A stretch of DNA of 64,000 nt, taken from the NCBI GenBank assembly GCA_036936605.1, contig JAUPFV010000001.1:320690250-320754249 (forward strand), written 5' to 3'. Positions within the stretch are counted from its first letter, which is position 1. Each line of letters begins with the position of its first letter. The notes under the pieces are model-generated. The model saw only the letters and a program-made list of their open reading frames with translations, was not told where the DNA came from and did no database searches. This DNA is from Limnanthes douglasii subsp. nivea (lineage: Eukaryota; Streptophyta; Magnoliopsida; Brassicales; Limnanthaceae). This document shows positions 56,322 to 64,000 of this stretch, piece by piece. Made by a program: the position numbers and the translations under genes.

Positions 56322-57669
56322 CTGTTAGTCTCCCATGTTTACCATTTGTACCAACCTAGTCCCCTTCATTCACTTTTGTCTTCCACTCATCCTCTTCGTT
56401 TTAAAAATTTGCAAATATGCCCCCCCCCCCGCACATGTGAAGCCTGAGAGATTGACATGTGTCCTCAAGTTTTGTTGCAAGTTTGGTCCTCCAATTTTTT
56501 GGCCAAAAATGCCCCTGCCCATGCCAAGTAAGCTGCCAACTAAGCTACCAACTAAGCTGCCTAATAACCGAGTCGAACCCAATTTAAACTAACCAAACCC
56601 GAAACCCACTCTAATATAACCCATCCCACTACAATATAATTTAATCTCGAAATCGGATTATTATATTCTTAAGCCACAATTCAATTTAATCTTGAAATCG
56701 AATGGCAGACTCCATAAGTTACACAAAAGAACACCTTGACAGATAGACTCTCACAATTTTTAGGAAATTCTCAGTACTAATTGTAGAAAAATATGGTTTC
56801 TCAGCAACCAAACATATTGAAGAAAAGTATATTTGGTAATCAATTATATAAAGTCTAGTAAAACATCCAAATACAAACCCAGAAACTATGAAATTAACTA
56901 TATTTTTTCATTCCCCTGTAAAATTGAACTTCAAATTAAAAGAAATTATACCGACAAGTAACTATCTTCGGCCTCCTTCTCCAGAGCGAAGCTACAGTTC
57001 TTAAATTTCAACGTTTTGCTTTTCGGTATCCGTGAAAAACCCTTGTATCGTAATAAAAGCTCACGATTAGGATTTATCCATGAAAAAATCTTGTTTTTCC
57101 TTTGCCAAAGTTTTGTATCAGAACGACATAGTTGCCGGGTTTTTCTGGGAAACGAAGTTCCGACGCCGGTGGTTGAGATGGTGAGGGTTGTAGACGCAGC
57201 CATGGTTGAGGTTTATTGATAAGAATAGAAACCGAACCATTTGGTTTACTGCACCGTCAAGGAGCCAATCTAGTGAAACTTTGATCATAGAAAGACATAA
57301 ACCCCAATTGATAAAACGAGTCACCAGGGTAAACGGGTCGGGGGTTTGAGTTAGACTACATTGGGTTTTTGGGTTGGGTTATATTGTAGTGGGCTGGGTT
57401 ATATTATAGTGGGTTTCAGGTTGGATTAGTTTCAATTGGGTTCGAACCGGTTATTAGGCAGCTTATTTGGCATGGGCAGTGGCATTTTTGGCCAAAATTT
57501 TGGAGGACCAAACTTGCAACAAAACTTGAGGACACGTGTCAATCTCTCAGGCTTCACATGTGCAGGGGGACTATATTTGAAAATTTTTAAAACGAAGAGG
57601 ATGAGTGGAAGACAGAAGTGAACGAAACACACTAGATTGATACAAGTGGTAAACATGGGGGACTAACAG
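56322..57669. mobile_element. 1.35-kb Mutator-like element with long inverted ends (Pack-MULE candidate)
   Basis: The ends are long inverted repeats of about 300 bp (56322-56650 against 57365-57669), beginning CTGTTAGTC(T/C)CCCATGTTTACCA. The flanks TTATTTTTA (56313-56321) and TGTTTTTTA (57670-57678) form a 9-bp duplication with two mismatches, the length used by Mutator elements. The unique middle contains a first-exon-like coding segment (56952-57203) rather than a transposase. Long-TIR, 9-bp duplication and captured gene content together fit a Pack-MULE. A foldback element or two unrelated inverted copies are less likely alternatives. Confidence 0.65.
56952..57203 (-). pseudogene. Captured first exon of a probable organelle-targeted host protein
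   Basis: ATG at 57203 lies in a good context (CAACC-ATG-GCT). The 84-codon phase-0 frame ends at a splice-donor-like TCG-GTATAA (GT at 56950-56951), where the frame would otherwise stop. The peptide starts MAASTTLTISTTGVGTSF and is rich in Ser/Thr/Lys/Arg with no acidic residue in about the first 25, typical of a plastid or mitochondrial transit peptide. The acidic end EKEAEDSYLS suggests the beginning of a mature domain. No downstream exon is recognisable before the inverted end. I cannot name the parent gene. It might also be a real, short expressed gene inside the element. Confidence 0.5.
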
Positions 57670-57689
57670 TGTTTTTTACCCTTAATTTT

Positions 57690-58194
57690 ATGCATTTTTC
57701 TATTTTTTATAAGATTTTTAAAATTAAACCATTTCACCTTTATTAGAAAACAAAATCTATTTACACACTGCGATGCAGCTCGAGGACACAATCTCTAAAT
57801 TGAAACCCTAGACAATTCCCTCTCTCTCCCTTTCACTGCGGTTCTTCAACAAACAGACCAAAAATCAGATAATCGCCAGACACAAGCCTTTCTTACCAAG
57901 TTCTTCTCCGAACAACCTTCAAAATCCTTCAAAAATCAGTCTCACATTACACATAACCCAAACAAGCAAGCAATCAGAGGAAGATAACACCAGATCATCA
58001 AGCTTGAGGAAATCGAGACCCAAATCGACATACAGACTGAAGAATGGCCAGACACACAATTAAGAAACTTGAACTACAAATATTTTCGTAAAAACTCATC
58101 TTAGACGTTAGGGTTAATCCTAATGTGACCAATCCCTAAACCCTCGAGAAAAACAATAACTCTTAATCTTGCTGGGTCTTCAACCTTTTAAAAA
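57690..58194 (-). other. Probable 3' untranslated region of the 58-61 kb LINE
   Basis: The LINE frame ends at about 58195. Below it is non-coding sequence containing AATAAAGG on the minus strand (about 57746) and A-rich runs near 57695-57730, compatible with a LINE 3' end. No gene is seen on either strand. Confidence 0.4.
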
Positions 58195-61073
58195 ACCGTC
58201 TCCCCGATAACATTAGAAACATAATGAGGAAGCTAGTCTGCTGCCTCATTATTGGTGTGGTTTATTTTCGTATGAGGGTAAGTTTGTAATTGTTTTTTAG
58301 AGTTATGTGGAAGTTTGTGAGTATTTAATATTTGGGTAGAGAGTAGAGGGAGAATTAAGCAGCCTGGTTGCATTTAATTTTCATTACCCTCATTTAATGT
58401 TGGTGGTTGGGTATTTATACCCTTACGTTTGGGCTTTATGGGCTTTCGGGTCATGTTTAATGGACCTGGGTCAAGTTCAAGGACCCATGAGTTCTTAGTA
58501 GGAGAGCAGGCAGCTTAGTCAAGAAGTGATTAGGTTTTAAGTACTTTAGTTCTGTTCGAACAACACAATGGATATGGTGTCCGAATTGTCATCGTCCGGT
58601 TAGGTAGGCATTGTCCGAACTGACCCTGTCCGAAGTGGTAACGGGATCCGGACTCATCAATTATGCTCTCTCAAAATATGCGTTATCTTCATGGTAGGAG
58701 TGATAATCTTATAACAGTAGTCGATAGATGCCTTAAGATACCAAGAAGACTTGTTCGTTAGAATCATCTCACACATCATTCTAGAATCCGTCTTAATGTC
58801 AACCCTAAAGAACCCCTTAGATCTGAATGCCATCCAATAAAGCCCATTGTTTATGCTATAATATGAATCCCTTTGCCATAACATTTTCTGAAACCAAAAA
58901 TAATCTCACCCTCGCCGTCTCTAAGAATACCACCACCAGAACATTCACCAGTATCAGAACAAGCCCCATCAGTGTTGAGCTTGTAACGACCCAGCTTTGG
59001 ACATACCCAACTTAGAGCCACATGAATATGCTTCCTTTTAAGATGATTCACACAACCTAAAGAAGGCCCAATGCTACTGTCACATCTCCAATGTTTTTTC
59101 TTGAGAAGAAGAGCACTGCCCAAACCAGAGAGAATGTATATGACTTTCTCAATCATATACTCAGCCCTCCAGTTCTTGCCTTCCATATTTAGTTTATTTC
59201 TGGCCATCCAAATTACCCAGACAATTATAGAAGGTAAAATATTCCTAACATGAACCTCCTTACTTGAAGTCCAGAACCAGGTTCTCACTAAGTGAGAGAC
59301 AGACATGTTCTGAGAAATAAAAATCTTAAAGTTCCTAGCAAAATAGGCCCAAACCTGCCAAGCTTTCTGGAAATCCACAAACACATGCTTCACACTTTCA
59401 ACATTATAGCAGTTCTGACACTTGGATGCTAATTGGATATTTCTGTTTTGCAGGATAGTGTCAATTGGCAGCCAGTTCTTTAGGATTCTTCAGAGAAGAA
59501 AGGAGTATTTACACTGTGTGACATTGTTCCAGACTTTGCCATAAAAGTAAGATTGATGATCCTTCTTAAGAGTCTCAGTCCAAGTAGCCTTAGATTGAAA
59601 AATTCCATTATCACTTAAGGACCATAGAATAATATCAGTCTCAAATCCTTCCAAAGAAACCTTAAGAATGTTCTGAATTTGAGATGAATCCAGAACATTC
59701 TCTAAATTGTTGATCACCCAACCACCATTAGACCAGTAGTCCTTAACCAACGAGGGCACATATAGCTTTCTGTCTCCACCATTTTCAAAGGTCTTGAAAG
59801 ATCCACTAGAACACCATCTATCAATCTTTAAGTCCATTTCCTCTTCCTTAGCATGCCAAATAACATTTTTTCAGCCCTGTCCCTAACAGACTAGATTCTC
59901 TTCCAAACATGTGAGCTGCTAGCTTGCAAAGGAATATTGAGGGGATGATTTTGACTGAAATAGATAGCTTTTATAACCTTGGACCATCTGGAATTCTGAC
60001 TTCTAAGATGAAACCATAACTTACATGAAAAGACTAACATCATGTCCTCAATACTTCTTATGTTAAGACCACCATTTTCATACGGCTTACAAACCTTACC
60101 CCACTTACACCAACTGATAGTAGACTTGTCTTGCTTAGAAACCCAGATAAATTCATTGTAGAGAATCTCGAGTCTTCTGATGACTGTTATAGGAATTGAA
60201 GAGTGCTGAATAGTATACATAGGATAAGAATTTAATACAGACCGGACTAGGATTAATCTACCACCAAATGAAAGGGTAGTATGATCCCAATCCCTAATCT
60301 TATTCCTGGTTTTAGTTATAAGATTCTCAAAGTTACTAACCAGCCCGTTATTGTTAATCAAAGATCCCAAATACCTGAAAGGGAGGTGGGAGTGCTTGTA
60401 CCCCAAAAGTCTTTCAAGTCTTCTAACATGATGCGATAAAGTACTTTTAGCAACTATCACTCTTGATTTACTCTTGTTGATAATCTGCCCAGAAGCCTAA
60501 TGAAGTCAGTCCTGAAACCAAAAGACTGCATCACACTTAAGAGAAAGTTGTGATCTAGTCTGTCAAATGCTTTATCTATGTCAATTTTAAGCATTATGTT
60601 GCCTCCCCTAGACTTAGACGAAATATCCTCCGAAAATTCATGAGCCAACATAATATTATCATGAATACAGCTCCCTTTAGTGAAATCCCCTTGAACATCA
60701 TATATGAGACTAGGAAGAATTGTAGACATCCTTCTGTATATTAGTTTAGAAAGAATCCTGCTGAAATAAGTAGTTAAGCTAATAGGTCTGTAGTCCTTCC
60801 ACTCCTTTGGAGAGTCACCTTTAGGGATTAAACACAAGACAATAGCGTAGATACCCAAAGGGAACTGCCCTTCCCTGAAAAATTCATTCAAAGCTTCACA
60901 CAAATCCACTTTGATTATGGGCCAACATAATTTGTAGAATTGGCCATTAAAACCATCAGAACCCGCAGTAGCTATAGGACAAAGATCTTTGATAACCTCA
61001 TAGACTTCCCTCTCAGTAAGCACCTCCATAAGACTATCATTATCTACCTCTGTAACAATCTTAGGAATGTAGT
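58195..61073 (-). pseudogene. LINE ORF2 remnant, interrupted by a solo LTR and 5'-cut by a gypsy element
   Basis: Minus-strand pieces run in order. Reverse transcriptase at 61073-60491 includes VYEVIKDLCPIATAGSDGFNGQFYK, LIPKGDSPKEWKDYRPISL and MLKIDIDKAFDRLDHNF. 60490-59891 holds GQIINKSKS and LPFRYLGSLIN. The connecting region and zinc-binding domain lie at 59837-59260. RNase H at 59130-58665 has YKLNTDGACSDTGECSGGGI and IKTDSRMM. RNase H ends at 58252-58195 with NNEAAD, beyond the solo LTR. The palm with GxxQGDPLSP and the F/YADD catalytic pair is missing between FIRLLG and GQIIN, an internal deletion at about 60491. The 5' part is cut by the gypsy LTR at 61074. Confidence 0.85.
58253..58659 (-). 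mobile_element. Solo LTR of a gypsy element inserted in the LINE
   Basis: 407 bp, the reverse complement of the LTR at 61074-61480 with only about ten differences (roughly 97-98 percent identical by eye). It runs TG...CA on the minus strand and is flanked by ATTAT at 58248-58252 and 58660-58664, a perfect 5-bp target duplication. The LINE RNase H reading resumes on the other side. No internal retroelement sequence is attached, so it arose by LTR-LTR recombination after insertion. Confidence 0.93.
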
Positions 61074-61480
61074 TGATGAGTCCGGATCCCGTTACCACTT
61101 CGGACAGGGTCAGTTCGGACAATGCCTACCTAACCGGACGATGACAATTCGGACACCATTATCCATTGTGCTGTTCGAACAGAACTAAAGTACTTAAAAC
61201 CTAATCACTTCTTGACTAAGCTGCCTGCTCTCCTACTAAGAACTCATGGGTCCTTGAACTTGACCCAGGTCCATTAAACATGACCCGAAAGCCCATAAAG
61301 CCCAAACGTAAGGGTATAAATACCCAACCACCAACATTAAATGAGGGTAATGAAAATTAAATACAACCAGGCTGCTTAATTCTCCCTCTAATCTCTACCC
61401 AAATATTAAATACTCACAAACTTCCACATAACTCTAAACAAAAATTACAGACTTACCCTCAGACGAAAATAACCACACCA
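61074..61480 (+). repeat. Gypsy 5' LTR
   Basis: 407 bp from TGATGAGTCCGG to AACCACACCA. It contains repeated TTCGGAC/GTCCGAA-type words and a TATAAATACCC promoter box at about 61314. It is nearly identical to the inverted solo LTR at 58253-58659. Confidence 0.92.
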
Positions 61481-61554
61481 AATTGGCGACCATAGTGGGA
61501 GCACGACGGTGCCTGAATCAAGCATTCGAAACCATCAGAAAAAAATCAGTCCGA

Positions 61555-62577
61555 ATGAATCCGGACGCCCCGGAAATACCACCAGTTTTGCTTGAAGTGG
61601 TGGGTGAGAATGATGAATATACCATCAAGGAGTGTGATAGATTAAATGGCGAGATAGAAGCTCTGAGGGCAGATAAGGCTAAGATGGACATGAAAGAAAA
61701 TTCAAAAGCATCAGTTGCTCATCATACTGACAAACCTAGAGAGCATGAGCCTTCAAAGACTCATGTGAGTACCAAGAAGACCCACCCATGCTAGCTCCAA
61801 AAAGTCTCACCGGTCCAAGCCAGTGGAGAGTTCTGACTCAGACTCAGAATCTTCTGGTAGCTCCTCGGACGAGGACGGTGTTGAAGAGTCCTTATCCTCC
61901 AGTGCTGATGAGGGCCGATCCAAAAAGAAGAAAAAGTTGATTAAAAAGTATTCGAGAAAAGGGATAGACATGGGAAATTAAAGAGGAATATAGGCAAATG
62001 ATCATCTCATAGCCGGAGACATGTAGACCGGATGCTGGTGGATCCTTTCGCCTTCCATTATGAACCAGGTATCTTTGCAAATCCCAATGAGGATACTGTT
62101 TTCAGTCAAGGTTGGAATTGGAGACAATCTCCATTGTCCTCTAAGATTTTGTCCGGAAACCTCCCCAAGAGGTTTGATAGCACAAAAATGGAGAAATACG
62201 ATGGCAGTAAAGATCCAAACAATCACTTGGAATAATTTAAAAACTTTATGATGAATTTCGATGATGACAACAAGTTACTCTGTAGAGCATTCTCCCAATC
62301 CTTTACGGGGAGTGCTCTGAAGTGGTATAACAGCCTACCACAAAGCTGCATGAGAAATTTTGATACCTTTTGGGTGGCCTTTCGAAGGAAATTTGTTGGG
62401 AGTAAGGAATTGAAGGGCAATAGGGACACAATAATCCATTGTGCCCAAGAACCAAACGAGTCACTGAAAGAATACATAAGTCGTTTTGTGAACACCAAAA
62501 ACGGGTTGGCTGATTGCTTCGAGCAAGTAGCCATAGCATCTTTGAGGCAGGGCTTAAAACCCTGGAAATTTGGCTGA
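61555..62577 (+). pseudogene. Gypsy gag, broken by frameshifts
   Basis: The probable start is ATG 61555 (MNPDAPEIPPVLLEVVGEND); the frame stops at 61794. A Ser/Asp/Lys-rich stretch continues in another frame (about 61800-61980). 62032-62235 holds FDSTKMEKYDGSKDPNNHLE, with a stop at 62236. 62248-62577 is the retrotransposon gag core (LLCRAFSQSFTGSALKWYN, NESLKEYISRFV, then VAIASLRQGLKPW). The order is that of a normal gypsy gag, but at least three frame changes or stops separate the parts. Confidence 0.85.
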
Positions 62578-63844
62578 TTCAGTGACCATAAAGAAATCAA
62601 TGACTTGGGGAGGTCTACTGAATCAGGTCGGAAAGCTAATCAACGTTGATGAAACAAAGAAAACTAGGGTGCACAGACATGTGAGGTCTGCCCCGGTTGC
62701 ACCAAACCCCAACCAAAACCAGTCCGGGAACAAGGCAAGGGAGACCGGACAGAGACATAACAGGGCTAAAGCTCAATCTCAGCCAGTTGCGCCTGCCCAA
62801 AGTCAACAATCTAGAAATAAGAGGGGGCCTTGGGTTCAACCGGAGTGGTTTGCAGAGTTAAAAGAAAGTGTGGCCATCATTTATGACAAAACAAAGGAAG
62901 AAGTACACTATAGAAGGTCGGCTGCACTGCAATCTCCTATGGAACATCGTAATAATTCCTTCTGTCAATATCATAATGATACTGGCCATACCACTGGTGA
63001 TTGTATCGCTTTAAAACAAGAAGTTCAGAACTTAATTGAAAGAGGAAAGCTGGGGGCATATGTCAAGACAAGAGGAGGAAATAGGCCTGATAATGCTCAT
63101 CTGGTTAGTCCAAGTAATGCTGCTCCGGAGGGATCTATGGTTATAATCGAAAGGTTAGATGTAGAGTCAGAGTACTTGGATCCCGATCCAACTCGAAATA
63201 GAGTGGGTGCTATTAAGGAACGTTGCAAAACAGTCTCTGGGCTTATTAAGTTTTTCGAGCCACTCACAATTTTAGGAGGGGATACTATGACAGCTCCTAC
63301 TGCTTCTTCGAGGAAGAGGCACGCTCATACTTTAGCCACCCAGCTGGAAGGAGGCATGACCTCCTATAAATCACAAATTCTATTCCCCTTCATTGTTTTC
63401 GATGAGAATGACTTAAGGGATATAGCTGGCCCTCATGAAGATGCTGTTGTCATAGGAGCATCCATTGGGGGTAATGACATAAGACGAATCTTGGTGGATA
63501 CTAGGATTTCAGCCAATATCCTATTTTTAACCTCTTATAAAAAGATGAAGAATCCAGCCGTAATTCAGCGTTCGGACAAATCAATTGTGGGTTTTACTGG
63601 AAGCTTAGCAGATGTGATCGGGGAGTTCGAAGAGGAAGTTTTGTTGGGCAAGGGCCCTTTTAAGAAGATGGTTAGAATACCTTTTATTATGGTGGATTGT
63701 CCCACTTGTTATAATGCTATTTTAGGGAGGTCTTGGCTCTATAGGATGCATGCAGTGGCATCGACAGTCCACCAATGTTTGAAATATGATGTTCAAGGAC
63801 AAGTGGGAGTTGTCCGGAGCAGTCAAGAGATTGCAAGAGAATGA
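62570..63844 (+). CDS. Gypsy gag C-terminus and aspartic protease region (424-codon open frame)
   Basis: The frame continues the gag protein (the SVTIKKSMTWGGLLNQVGKL part belongs to its end). A basic, Gln/Asn-rich stretch follows, then a CQYHNDTGHTTGDC knuckle-like motif at about residues 132-145. The retropepsin-like domain lies at about 270-400, with flap/strand blocks such as VIGASIGGNDIRRILVDT and YNAILGRSWLYRMHA. The expected active-site D-T/S-G is D-T-R here, which would be expected to inactivate the protease. It stops at 63844 before reverse transcriptase, which would lie beyond the window. Confidence 0.8.
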   Translation: MADSVTIKKSMTWGGLLNQVGKLINVDETKKTRVHRHVRSAPVAPNPNQNQSGNKARETGQRHNRAKAQSQPVAPAQSQQSRNKRGPWVQPEWFAELKESVAIIYDKTKEEVHYRRSAALQSPMEHRNNSFCQYHNDTGHTTGDCIALKQEVQNLIERGKLGAYVKTRGGNRPDNAHLVSPSNAAPEGSMVIIERLDVESEYLDPDPTRNRVGAIKERCKTVSGLIKFFEPLTILGGDTMTAPTASSRKRHAHTLATQLEGGMTSYKSQILFPFIVFDENDLRDIAGPHEDAVVIGASIGGNDIRRILVDTRISANILFLTSYKKMKNPAVIQRSDKSIVGFTGSLADVIGEFEEEVLLGKGPFKKMVRIPFIMVDCPTCYNAILGRSWLYRMHAVASTVHQCLKYDVQGQVGVVRSSQEIARE

Positions 63845-64000
63845 TATGCTACAGCACTAGCTCCACGGACGTTGGGGGTAGTTGGTATCAACGAAGAATA
63901 GCAGTTTGAGGGGATGTCTGGGGGTGAGGGTGAAATTGATGACCCAAAGAGACCCCTGGAGTGTTGATACCGGTTGAAGAAGTTGAAACACATTCTTTGG
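63845..64000 (+). other. Gypsy protease-RT linker, cut by the window end
   Basis: Sequence after the stop still resembles the linker between protease and reverse transcriptase but is interrupted by stops. No domain is identifiable in the remaining 156 bases. Confidence 0.4.

Larger units (their letters stand above)
61074..64000 (+). mobile_element. Ty3-gypsy element (5' part, runs off the window)
   Basis: 5' LTR 61074-61480, primer-binding area TTGGCGACC at 61483, gag, and an aspartic-protease-like region to 63844. Gag style (a CQYHNDTGHTTGDC knuckle-like block followed by LKQEV..LIERGKL) fits the Tat/Retand group of plant gypsy elements. It is inserted in the LINE: the five bases before it are GTAGT; the matching right duplication is outside the window. 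The coding part has several frameshifts, so this copy is probably defective. Confidence 0.88.

Noticed and set aside
56370..57656. Pairs of 60-85 codon frames in the inverted ends of the MULE candidate
   Set aside because: They are translations of the two inverted copies on opposite strands and have no domain; a C-run passes through one of them.
61892..62600. Minus-strand frames antisense to gypsy gag
   Set aside because: The plus strand carries the recognisable gag core. The minus frames have no motif.
1..64000. Search for tRNA, rRNA, snRNA genes and organellar inserts
   Set aside because: Apart from the tRNA-like head of the SINE, I found no cloverleaf-like or organelle-like stretch that I could support by eye.

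Overview
This window is plant nuclear DNA. It is strongly A+T-rich and gene-poor, and it holds intron-containing GATA-factor coding sequence, Ty1-copia and Ty3-gypsy retrotransposons, LINEs, a tRNA-derived SINE, a hAT DNA transposon and long (AT)n tracts. The GATA protein has the N- and C-terminal signatures of the HANABA TARANU (HAN/GATA18-19) group, which points to an angiosperm and most probably a eudicot. I cannot name the species. Almost everything else is transposon sequence, much of it nested.

Layout. 1-6.7 kb: A+T-rich sequence with a 172-bp MITE-like inverted repeat (839-1010), a SINE on the minus strand with target duplications (3521-3745), a copia LTR with PBS and gag start (4.2-4.85 kb) and eroded repeats. 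6762-12811: a complete 6,050-bp hAT element with perfect 8-bp target duplications, an intact 712-residue transposase (minus), a divergently transcribed intact 496-residue second protein (plus), a palindrome-packed promoter region between them and repeat arrays near both ends. 12.8-18.4 kb: A+T-rich, no gene seen. 18430-24762: a decayed minus-strand Ty1-copia element with both LTRs. 27.4-34.55 kb: a decayed plus-strand copia element whose 5' LTR is split by a LINE fragment. 35711-37183: the two-exon HAN-like gene. 37888-42751: a nearly intact minus-strand LINE with 12-bp target duplications. 43.1-46.4 kb: a minus-strand copia remnant. 47.04-47.57 kb: a decayed minisatellite. 48.46-50.37 kb: an old LINE copy of the same family as the 38-42 kb one. 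50.46-53.1 kb: a plus-strand copia remnant. 53.1-56.3 kb: unassigned. 56322-57669: an inverted-repeat element of Mutator type that appears to carry the first exon of a host gene for an organelle-targeted protein. 57.7-61.07 kb: a LINE interrupted by a solo LTR (58253-58659). 61074 to the window end: a gypsy element of the same LTR family, cut by the window edge.

How it fits together. The only convincing host gene is the HAN-like transcription factor. Its intron contains a tandem duplication that recreates a splice acceptor and the beginning of exon 2 with a zinc-ligand Cys changed to Ser, and a LINE sits about 0.7 kb past its stop. The best candidate for an undescribed system is the hAT element: two intact divergent genes, a roughly 270-bp chain of inverted repeats between two TATA boxes, and 16-bp tandem repeats that lie in the same orientation at both ends although the terminal repeats are inverted.
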